Below are positions 35,476 to 42,962 of a stretch of DNA of 64,000 nt, one piece after another (the first letter of the stretch is position 1; each line of letters begins with the position of its first letter). This DNA comes from Pirellulales bacterium (GTDB taxonomy: Bacteria > Planctomycetota > Planctomycetia > Pirellulales > Lacipirellulaceae): positions 525,985-589,984 of the forward strand of contig JAHBXQ010000001.1 of the NCBI GenBank assembly GCA_019636345.1, written 5' to 3'. Below the pieces are notes generated by a model. The model saw only the letters and a list, made by a program, of their open reading frames with translations. It was not told the origin of the DNA and did no database searches. A program made the position numbers and the translations under genes.

Positions 35476-36747
35476 CTAAGCTGCCGCTTGGCGTCGTGGG
35501 GTCGGCGTCGGGGTCGCGGCAGGGACCGGGGCTCCGATCGCTTCGGATAGGAAGGCGACGTAGCGATCGATCTGCCGGCTTGATTGATAGAACTGCAAGT
35601 ACGCGCTGCGGGCGTTCGCGGCGAGGCGGTCTTGCTCGGCTTGCGCCATGTCGGCCAACTCCGTCACGGCCGCGGCAAGGGACTCGGCGTCGCCCGGCGT
35701 GAAGCAGAGCCCGCATGCGTGGCGCCGGACCAACTCGGTCGCGACCCCTTCGCATCCCATCAACAGCGGCCGGCCGCTGCACATGTAGGCAAACGTCTTG
35801 GACGGAATGGACGCCCGCGACATGTCGTTCGGCGTCAGGTGCACGAGCAGCGCGGAGGCCGAAGGGTAGAGCCGGCGCAGTTCGCTCGGATCCAACCGAC
35901 CGACGAATTGAACATTGGCCAGGCCCCGGCTGCGCGCCGCGGCTTCCAGACTGGCGCGGCGGAGTCCGTCGCCGACGAGCGTGAAGCGAATCTCGGGGCG
36001 GTCGGCCAGATTCGCGGCGGCGTCCAGCACGACCTCGAGCCCTTGGCTGGGACCCATCGCCCCGGCGTACAGGATCTCGACGGGGCGCGTCATCCCGTGG
36101 CTTGCAGCCAGCTGTGCGTCGACCGGCAGCGGATCGAACAGCCCCGCGGCAGGCCAAGTCTCGATGACCGACAGTTTCTTGGCCGGGACGCCTCGCTGCA
36201 GAAGATTGTCGCGATACCCGGTCGTGATCACGTTGATCCGCCGCGCGCCGCGGTAGATGAACTTCATCACCCGCGCGACCACGCTCAGCGCCGTGCGGTT
36301 GGCGATCATGCCGGTCGCGGCGAGACTCTCGGGCCACAGATCGGCCACGTCGAGGACGTACGGGGTGCGGGTTGCGAAGCTCAACCACCGGGCGGTCAAG
36401 CCGACCGGCAGCGCCGATTGATACGCCAAGATCACGTCGGCCCGGCGAGCCTTCCGCCAGCCGATCGTCGCCGCGCTGAGAGCGAACGTCGCGTAGTACA
36501 GCACCCGCCGCAGCACCGAGGAGCTGTGGTCGGGCCACTGAGGAACGCGCGTTACGAGCACGCCGTCCATGACTTCGCTGTGATGGAGCCGCTGGCGGTA
36601 ACCCGGGTACGTCTTGCCGTGGGGGTAGCAGGGGAAGCCGGTGAGCACCTGCACCTCGTGCCCGCGGGCGACGAGTCCCCGGGCGAGGTCGGCGAACTTG
36701 AACGCCGGCTCGGGCGCGTAGTACTGGGTCAGCAGTAGGATCCGCAT
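35476..36747 (-). CDS. WbuB-like family 4 glycosyltransferase
   Basis: Glycosyltransferase of 423 residues resembling WbuB/WbpX-type enzymes that commonly accompany FucNAc biosynthesis genes. The N-terminal half begins MRILLLTQYYAPEPAFK with the family's CYPHGKTYPGYRQ and DVADLWPESLAATG blocks; the C-terminal half has IEILYAGAMGPSQGLE-like and PSKTFAYMCSGRPLLMG motifs. In WbuB the enzyme transfers L-FucNAc, which suits the CapEFG genes just upstream (inference). It ends in a Pro/Thr-rich tail. Only 4 bp separate it from capG. Confidence 0.85.
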   Translation of the reverse strand: MRILLLTQYYAPEPAFKFADLARGLVARGHEVQVLTGFPCYPHGKTYPGYRQRLHHSEVMDGVLVTRVPQWPDHSSSVLRRVLYYATFALSAATIGWRKARRADVILAYQSALPVGLTARWLSFATRTPYVLDVADLWPESLAATGMIANRTALSVVARVMKFIYRGARRINVITTGYRDNLLQRGVPAKKLSVIETWPAAGLFDPLPVDAQLAASHGMTRPVEILYAGAMGPSQGLEVVLDAAANLADRPEIRFTLVGDGLRRASLEAAARSRGLANVQFVGRLDPSELRRLYPSASALLVHLTPNDMSRASIPSKTFAYMCSGRPLLMGCEGVATELVRRHACGLCFTPGDAESLAAAVTELADMAQAEQDRLAANARSAYLQFYQSSRQIDRYVAFLSEAIGAPVPAATPTPTPRRQAAA

Positions 36748-36751
36748 AGCG

Positions 36752-37888
36752 TCACGCCGCCTGAACGATTCCGTCCCACTGCCGCCCCAGCAAAGCCGTG
36801 CCCAGGATGAGCTTCACGACGCGCGACGAGGCGTTCGTCACCTGGTATTCCTCGGCGATCGGCTGGCGACGGTCGAGGTCGTGGTTGTGGACAGCCAGGG
36901 CGACCGCGTTGAGGATCGTCTCGGGCTCGCGCCCGGCGAGGATGATATGCCCCGAGTCCATCGCCTCGGGGCGTTCCATCGCCGTGCGCATCGTCACGGC
37001 GGGGAAGCCGAGGATGGAGCTTTCTTCGCTGATCGTGCCGCTGTCGGACAGGGTGCAGCGGGCCGCAAGTTGCAGCTTGACGTAGTCGTGGTATCCGAAG
37101 GGGGGCAGGAACTGCACGCGAGGATCGACCGCTCCCGAGCGGGCCTCGAGTCGTTGCTTGGTGCGGGGATGCGTGCTGACGACCACGGGCAGGTCGTACG
37201 TGGCGGCCAGGCGGCGGAGCGCGTCGAGCAACTGGTCGAAGTGGGCGGCGACGTCGACGTTTTCCGCGCGATGCATGCTCGCCACGAAGAACTTGCCGGG
37301 CTGAAGTCCCAGGCGCTCGACGACATCGGACGCCTCGATCCCCGGGCGGTTGGCGTCGAGCACCTCGCGCATTGGCGACCCGGTCAAGTAAATGCGCCGC
37401 GGATGGATTCCCTCGGCCAGCAGGTTTCGCCGCGCGTGTTCGGTGTAGGCGAGGTTGAAGTCGCTCACGTGGTCGATCAGTCGGCGGTTGATCTCCTCGG
37501 GGACGTTGAAATCGAAGCAACGGTTGCCCGCCTCCATGTGATAGACGGGGATCCGCATCCGCCGGGCCATGATCGCCGCGAACGCGCTGTTCGTGTCGCC
37601 CAGGATCAGCACCGCGTCGGGCCGCTCGGCGGCGAGCACGGTTTCGGACTTCATCATCACCTCGCCGAGGATCGTCCCCAGCGACGCGCGGCTGACGCCG
37701 AGATAGTGATCGGGCGCCCGCAGAGCCAGGTCGCGGAAGAAGACTTCGTTCAGTTCGAAGTCGGAATTCTGCCCCGTGTGCACCAGGACGTGCTTCACAT
37801 GCTGATCCAACAGCGCCATCACCCGCGACAGGCGGATGATCTCGGGCCGGGTGCCGAGGATCGTCATCACTTTAAGCGGAGCGGTCAT
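36752..37888 (-). CDS. capG: non-hydrolysing UDP-GlcNAc 2-epimerase family, CapG/FnlC-like
   Basis: Protein of 378 residues of the WecB/CapG epimerase family. Landmarks are GTRPEIIRLSRVM at the N-terminus, VHTGQNSDFELNEVFF, GDTNSAFAAI, HMEAGNRCFDFNVPEEINR, MHRAENVD and SDSGTISEESSI. The RCFDFNVPEE wording and the neighbours capF and capE indicate the third step of UDP-N-acetyl-L-fucosamine synthesis (C2 epimerisation) rather than plain ManNAc formation. The ATG at 37888 is used; a GTG three codons upstream (37897) is possible. It is separated from capF by 173 bp. Confidence 0.9.
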   Translation of the reverse strand: MTAPLKVMTILGTRPEIIRLSRVMALLDQHVKHVLVHTGQNSDFELNEVFFRDLALRAPDHYLGVSRASLGTILGEVMMKSETVLAAERPDAVLILGDTNSAFAAIMARRMRIPVYHMEAGNRCFDFNVPEEINRRLIDHVSDFNLAYTEHARRNLLAEGIHPRRIYLTGSPMREVLDANRPGIEASDVVERLGLQPGKFFVASMHRAENVDVAAHFDQLLDALRRLAATYDLPVVVSTHPRTKQRLEARSGAVDPRVQFLPPFGYHDYVKLQLAARCTLSDSGTISEESSILGFPAVTMRTAMERPEAMDSGHIILAGREPETILNAVALAVHNHDLDRRQPIAEEYQVTNASSRVVKLILGTALLGRQWDGIVQAA

Positions 37889-38061
37889 ATCCGTCACGAA
37901 CTGCTAGAGGGGGTGGCCGAAAAATGGCACTGAACGCGTATCACAAAACCCTTGCAGCGACGGCTCAGGCCGAGTGGACGGAACGCATTCTCACGTCAAC
38001 GTCAGGCGGTCCTGTTGCGGTTTTGTACGGCGAGTCGATGCGGGACTGGTCGCGCGGTTTG

Positions 38062-39219
38062 TCAGGCGGCGGTCGCTTGCTTTTGCGGGGCGGCGAGCAC
38101 CGCTTCGGCGAACGTGTCGGGATCGGCGGGGTCGAAGATTTCGTTCGTCCAGAACATCGTCAGCAGGTCGTCGGGGCCCGTGTTCTCGATGTGGTGGGCG
38201 TGCAGCACGGGGATCGAGACGAACGTCGGCGAATCGCCGCGCACGCGGATTTCTTCCACAACATCGCTGCCGATTCGGCGGAGGCGGATGACGGCCTCGC
38301 CCTGCAGCACGCAGAACCACTCGCTCTTGCGGGTGTGGTAGTGATTGCCGCGGGTGACGCCGGGGCGAGTCGTCGAGAAGAACACCTGTCCGGCGCCGGC
38401 CAGTTTGATGACTTCGCACAATTCGCCGCGCGGGTCGGCGTGCAGCGAGGGGCGCTTCACGTGGGCCGCGAGCGGCAGGTACGACCGCAGCGTCGCGTAC
38501 AATTGGGCGTCGAACGGATCGGTCAGATCGGGGACGATCCCGCGCTCGTCTTCGCTGTCGAGAAATCCGCGGAGCTTGGCGAGCAGCTCGGAGACCAACA
38601 GCGGTTGCCGGCCGGGGACGCGGCGGAGTCGGTAGCCCCGGCTGCGACCGGCGGCCAGTTCGCCGACCTCGGCGTCGATCGCCGCCGCCAAGTCGCCGAC
38701 CCAGACGAACTCGATCTCCGCGTCGCTGACGATCCGCGGCGACTCGCCCCGGGCCAGTTGATCGCAGAACGTGGCGACGACCGAGTTGTAGTGGGGTCGG
38801 CAACCGGGGCCGAAGACGTTGGGAATTTCCATCGCGATGGCGTTCCCCCCTCGGGCGCTCCACGCCTCGATCAGGTCCTCTCCCCGCCGTTTCGACCGCC
38901 CGTAGGCGTTGTGCCGCGAGCGTTGCGTCGAGGAGGCGAAGACGATCCCCGGCGAGCGGGGCGCCCGTTCGACCGCCGCGACGAGACGTTCGACGAGTTC
39001 GACGTTGCGGCGGTAGACTTCGTCTTCGCTGCCGCGATTGAGCCCGGCCAGGTGAACGATTACGTCGCACGGGGCAAGGAACGCCGCGAGCCGGGTCGGA
39101 CTGTTCCAAGCCTCGCGCGGGCAGACGACGACCCGCGCATCGGCGCGCTGCGTCAGTCGTCGGACGACGTACTGGCCGACGAATCCGCCGGCGCCGGTCA
39201 CTCCAGCCGTGAAAGTCAC
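38062..39219 (-). CDS. capF: CapF-like bifunctional reductase/epimerase with cupin domain
   Basis: Protein of 385 residues. The N-terminal short-chain dehydrogenase domain starts GVTGAGGFVGQYVVRRL and contains DVIVHLAGLNRGSEDEV and SSTQ...YGRSKRRGE; the C-terminal cupin (about residues 250-370) has GNHYHTRKSEWFCVLQG and HAHHIENTG metal-site His residues. CapF takes the keto-sugar made by CapE, epimerises it at C3 and reduces it to UDP-2-acetamido-2,6-dideoxy-L-talose. The GTG start at 39219 overlaps the capE stop in a 4-base GTGA, so the pair is translationally coupled. Confidence 0.9.
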   Translation of the reverse strand: MTFTAGVTGAGGFVGQYVVRRLTQRADARVVVCPREAWNSPTRLAAFLAPCDVIVHLAGLNRGSEDEVYRRNVELVERLVAAVERAPRSPGIVFASSTQRSRHNAYGRSKRRGEDLIEAWSARGGNAIAMEIPNVFGPGCRPHYNSVVATFCDQLARGESPRIVSDAEIEFVWVGDLAAAIDAEVGELAAGRSRGYRLRRVPGRQPLLVSELLAKLRGFLDSEDERGIVPDLTDPFDAQLYATLRSYLPLAAHVKRPSLHADPRGELCEVIKLAGAGQVFFSTTRPGVTRGNHYHTRKSEWFCVLQGEAVIRLRRIGSDVVEEIRVRGDSPTFVSIPVLHAHHIENTGPDDLLTMFWTNEIFDPADPDTFAEAVLAAPQKQATAA

Positions 39220-40262
39220 GCGGCGGCCCTCCGCGGTCCGATCTTCACGCCTCGTTGATCCAAGTCGCGGCGAATCTCCGGGAGCCGCAACAGCAGATTC
39301 TCCACCTCGCCGATCGACAGTTGCGGGGCGTTCTCCGACGTGTAGCCGTCGCGGAGCATCTCCTCGGAGACGTGGCCGCGGGTGAAGTACTCGTCGTAGT
39401 CGCGCCGACCGTGGCAGCAAACGCGGTAGTACTCGCCGCAGTCTTCGGCGCGGGTCAGCTCTTCGGCGCTGACCAGCACTTCATGCATCTTCTCGCCGGC
39501 CCGCACGCCGACGACGTCGATCGGATTGTCGGCCTGGAACAAGCGGCGCATCGCCTCGGCGAGCGTCTCGACCGTCGCGGCGGTCGCCTTGCGAACAAAC
39601 AGGTCGCCAGGCCGGCCGTGCTCCATTGCGAACGTGACCAGCGTCACTGCGTCGGCCAACGGCAACAGCAGCCGGGTCATGTCGGGATGGGTCACCGTGA
39701 GCGGCTTTTCCTCGGCGATCTGCTTGACGAACAGCGGAATCACCGAGCCCCGCGAATACATGACGTTGCCGTACCGCACGCCGCAGAACACCGTCTTGGT
39801 CTGCGGCGTCTTGGCCCGGGCGAGCATCAGCTTTTCCATGAGGGCCTTGGTCTGGCCCATGGCGTTGATCGGGTAAACCGCCTTGTCGGTGCTGAGGACG
39901 ACCAGCTTCTCGACGCCGTTCAGCTCGGCTGCGTCGAGGACGTTGTTCGTGCCGATGACGTTCGTGTAGACCGCTTCGAGCGGAAAGAATTCGCAGGAGG
40001 GGACCTGCTTGAGCGCCGCGGCGTGAAAAACGTAGTCGGCCCCGCGCATCGCCATAATCAGTTGGTCGCGGTCGCGGACGTCGCCGATGACGAACGACAA
40101 CCGCGGGTCGTCGAACTCGAGCCGCATGTCGTGCTGCTTCTTCTCGTCTCGGCTAAAGACGACGACTTGCCGGGGCTGGTGCTCGCGGAGCACGAGGCTG
40201 ACGAAGTCGTGGCCGAACGAACCGGTGCCGCCGGTGACGAAGAGCGTGCGGTCGCGAAACAT
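39216..40262 (-). CDS. capE: CapE-like UDP-GlcNAc 4,6-dehydratase/5-epimerase
   Basis: Short-chain dehydrogenase of 348 residues for the first step of UDP-L-FucNAc synthesis. It has the NAD-binding TGGTGSFGHDFV, the FHAAALKQVPSCEFFP block, and the CapE/FlaA1-type catalytic STDKAVYPINAMGQTK, in which Met replaces the usual Tyr before the Lys. The ATG at 40262 has a Shine-Dalgarno (AAGGAA) and a promoter at 40341-40370. It heads the unit capE-capF-capG-glycosyltransferase-aminotransferase and overlaps capF by four bases. Confidence 0.92.
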   Translation of the reverse strand: MFRDRTLFVTGGTGSFGHDFVSLVLREHQPRQVVVFSRDEKKQHDMRLEFDDPRLSFVIGDVRDRDQLIMAMRGADYVFHAAALKQVPSCEFFPLEAVYTNVIGTNNVLDAAELNGVEKLVVLSTDKAVYPINAMGQTKALMEKLMLARAKTPQTKTVFCGVRYGNVMYSRGSVIPLFVKQIAEEKPLTVTHPDMTRLLLPLADAVTLVTFAMEHGRPGDLFVRKATAATVETLAEAMRRLFQADNPIDVVGVRAGEKMHEVLVSAEELTRAEDCGEYYRVCCHGRRDYDEYFTRGHVSEEMLRDGYTSENAPQLSIGEVENLLLRLPEIRRDLDQRGVKIGPRRAAA

Positions 40263-40340
40263 CCGTGTTTCCTTTGCAAGTGCGCAGCGAATCCTTGCCG
40301 CGGACAGAGGCCCGGCGCGCGCGTGCGCCGACCGGCGGGG

Positions 40341-40370
40341 ATTGTAGCGCAAGCACGCGACGGGCAACAA
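40341..40370 (-). promoter_or_regulatory. promoter of the capEFG unit
   Basis: On the minus strand TTGTTG (40370-40365), an 18-base spacer and TACAAT (40346-40341). Start near 40334, leader about 72 bases to capE. Confidence 0.5.
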
Positions 40371-40532
40371 CCCCAACCGGACTCCTGGCAATCCGTCGCG
40401 GCCCCTGCTTGTCAGCGTGCCCGGGAGCCGGCAAGTCCGCATGGACGCGCGAGATTTGGCGGTTCGGAGAGGCCGGCTCTGGTTCCCCCCCGCGACGGGC
40501 CGAGGTTGCCGGTGCGGTTCGCCGCCGGGCGC

Positions 40533-41471
40533 CTACATGATCGACTGGTAGTACTCGATCGACCGCCGCAGGCCTTCGTCGAAATCGACCGTCGGCTCGT
40601 AGCCCAGGGCCTCACGGGCCATCGAGACGTCGGCGAGGCTTTCGCGAACGTCGCCGGCTCGCGGCGGGGCGAACTCGGGCTCAAGGTTCGTCCCCAAGAC
40701 GCGATTGATGCTAGCGATGAGATCGAGCAAGCTGAACTGCCGGCCGCAAGCGACGTTGAACACTCGCCCCGCGACGGCCGCCGCCGGGGCCGCGGCCGCG
40801 GCGAGATTGCCGGCCGCCACGTTGTCGACATAGGTGAAGTCGCGCGACTGCCGACCGTCGCCGAACACGATGGGGCGCTTTCCCTGGAGCATTCTCGCAA
40901 CGAACTTCGGGATGACTGCCGAGTATTCGCTGGCGGGATCTTGCCGAGGACCGAAGACGTTGAAGTACCGGAGGACGGTCGTTTCGAGACCGTAGGTGGC
41001 GTAGAACGCTTGGCAGTACGCTTCGCCCGCCAGTTTGGCGGCGGCGTACGGCGACAGCGGCGACAGCGTGTCGGTTTCGCGCTTGGCCGAGTAAGGCTGA
41101 TTGCCGTAGGCGCTCGAGGAACCGGCGTAGACGACGCGCTTCACCCCGCCCCGACGAGCGGCGTCGAGCACTGCGACCGTCGAGGTGGCGCACGCCGCGT
41201 GGCAGTCGAGCGGGTTGGCGACGCTGTTCGGGACCGAGGCCATCGCGGCCTGATGAAAGACGACGTCGACCCCGTCGATCGCCCGGGCGAGGGCCAGCGG
41301 GTCGAGGACGTCCCCTTCAATCAGCGTCACGCGCGGCGAGGCGGGGACGTTGCCTCGTTTGCCGGTGCTGAGATTGTCGAGCACCCGCACTTCGCTCCCC
41401 GCCTCGGCCAGCGCGGCGACGATATGCGAACCGATGAACCCGGCGCCGCCGGTGACGAGGTAACGAGTCAT
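40533..41471 (-). CDS. NAD-dependent UDP-hexose C4-epimerase-like protein
   Basis: Short-chain dehydrogenase of 312 residues resembling GalE/Gne/WbpP. Landmarks are VTGGAGFIGSHIVAAL, FHQAAMASVPNSV, AGSSSAYGN, the catalytic SPYAAAKLAGE (Tyr-x3-Lys) and LRYFNVFGPRQDP with FGDGRQSRDFTYVDNV. It probably interconverts UDP-GlcNAc/UDP-GalNAc or the glucose pair for the polysaccharide; the ASVPNSV wording is closer to WbpP-type enzymes, but specificity is not certain. It lies 270 bp from capE and diverges from the export lipoprotein gene. Confidence 0.85.
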   Translation of the reverse strand: MTRYLVTGGAGFIGSHIVAALAEAGSEVRVLDNLSTGKRGNVPASPRVTLIEGDVLDPLALARAIDGVDVVFHQAAMASVPNSVANPLDCHAACATSTVAVLDAARRGGVKRVVYAGSSSAYGNQPYSAKRETDTLSPLSPYAAAKLAGEAYCQAFYATYGLETTVLRYFNVFGPRQDPASEYSAVIPKFVARMLQGKRPIVFGDGRQSRDFTYVDNVAAGNLAAAAAPAAAVAGRVFNVACGRQFSLLDLIASINRVLGTNLEPEFAPPRAGDVRESLADVSMAREALGYEPTVDFDEGLRRSIEYYQSIM

Positions 41472-41614
41472 GTTGCTGGAGGCGAGAGTGCTTGAGGGGC
41501 GAAGTCAGGCGAGCAGACCCGCCGACTGTGGTGATTGCGAATCCTTAAGTCTAGGTCAAAGTTGGTCTCCGCGCGCGTGCTGGCAGCGCCGGCATAGCCC
41601 GCCCAACGGGCCTC

Positions 41615-41695
41615 GAGGCGGCCGTTTTCTCGCCCTGCTGGCGGGGGGCGGGGCCGCCGTCGGGGCAATCGGCCTTGTCGGTGGGCGGCGTTAAT
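41615..41695 (+). repeat. possible worn fourth copy of the dispersed repeat (5' half)
   Basis: TTCTCGC, a G-rich stretch and GGTGGGCGGCGTTAATTG echo the left half of copies A and B. The match is short and GC-rich, so chance resemblance is possible. Confidence 0.3.
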
Positions 41696-41735
41696 TGGTA
41701 GTAACCCGGCCCGCGCGGGAGTCGCTGCGCAGAAA

Positions 41736-42890
41736 ATGCACACCCAGAACGCTCAGTTTCCGGCCATGCCGAGTTCTCCCCGCATTTGTCATCGAAACGG
41801 GGGCAGCGCATGGCAATTCGCGGCGCTCGTGGCGGTCTGGGCCGGTTGCGGAGCGCCGGGGATTCGTCCCGCGAGCCTTCCGCCCGAGTTGCTCGCAGCG
41901 CCGCGGAACTCGCGGGCGACGATCAATCTGGCGAGCGTGGCGACGCCGGGCGTCGCCGATTCGAACATCGCCCCCGGCGATTTGCTGGAGCTCACGATCA
42001 CTAGCGGCCGCGACGGCGAGCAACCGCAGCCGACGCTCGCTCGCGTCGGCGACGACGGCCGAGTCGACGTGCCGCTCGTGGGGCTCGTGCCGGTGGCGGG
42101 TCTTGAAGCCGCGATGGCCGAACTGGCGGTCGGGCAAGCCGCGGTCGACCGCGGCATCTATCGCCGCCCGCACGTGGCGGTCGAACTGAAATCGAAATCG
42201 GTCAACCATGTGACGGTGCTGGGCGCGGTAACGACCCCCGGCGTGCATGAGATCTCGCGAACCAACTGCAATCTCGTCGCCGCGATCGCCGCGGCGGGAG
42301 GGCTCAACGAAGATGCCGGTACGATCGTCGAGATCGTACGGCAACCGAAGCTGATCGCCGGGGAGCCCGCATTGCATGCCGACGCCGGCCTGCAGGACGA
42401 GGGGATCCAACAGGCGAGTTACCGCGCCGGCGGCGCGGCCGGACTCGCCACGGCCCCGCGGACGCAGCGAATCAATCTGTCGAACCCTGCGGCGGTCCCC
42501 GGTTGCGTGCTCGGCGATCGCGACGTCGTGGTCGTCAAACCGCGCGACAAGGACATGATTTACGTCGCGGGGATCGTCAAACAACCCGGTCAGTTTGAAA
42601 TGCCGGAGGATCGCGAGCTGCGCCTGCTCGACGCGGTGGCGCTGGCCGGGGGGCTCGACTCGCCGGTCGCCGACCAAGTGCTCGTGGTGCGGAACGTCCC
42701 GGGCCGGCCTGACCCCGTGCCGATCCGCTGCAGCATCGCGGCCGCCAAACGCCAAGGTTCGGAGAATCTGGTGCTGGCGCCGGGGGATGCGATCAGCATC
42801 GAGCAAACGGCCGCCACGGCGGTGGTCGACGTGTTCCGCAACATCTTCCGGATGTCGTTTGGCCTTACGCGCAACGCCTCGTTTTTCTAA
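41736..42890 (+). CDS. Wza-like polysaccharide export lipoprotein
   Basis: Outer-membrane polysaccharide export protein of 384 residues. A hydrophobic signal segment ends in a lipobox (VWAGC, about residue 38). The poly_export domain starts at IAPGDLLELTI (about 78), with DVPLVGLVPVAGL; SLBB-type domains follow (VTVLGAVTTPGVHEIS near 155 and IYVAGIVKQPGQFEMPED near 270). It would form or contribute to the export channel. It is first of a plus-strand run with the Wzc-like kinase (72-bp gap), ligase-like and CapD-like genes. Confidence 0.88.
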   Translation: MHTQNAQFPAMPSSPRICHRNGGSAWQFAALVAVWAGCGAPGIRPASLPPELLAAPRNSRATINLASVATPGVADSNIAPGDLLELTITSGRDGEQPQPTLARVGDDGRVDVPLVGLVPVAGLEAAMAELAVGQAAVDRGIYRRPHVAVELKSKSVNHVTVLGAVTTPGVHEISRTNCNLVAAIAAAGGLNEDAGTIVEIVRQPKLIAGEPALHADAGLQDEGIQQASYRAGGAAGLATAPRTQRINLSNPAAVPGCVLGDRDVVVVKPRDKDMIYVAGIVKQPGQFEMPEDRELRLLDAVALAGGLDSPVADQVLVVRNVPGRPDPVPIRCSIAAAKRQGSENLVLAPGDAISIEQTAATAVVDVFRNIFRMSFGLTRNASFF

Positions 42891-42962
42891 CGTCCTCGCG
42901 AATTGTCCCTGGCGACCGTCCCCGCGCTCGTCCGTCCCCGCCGCCCGAAATTGCCTCGTCGA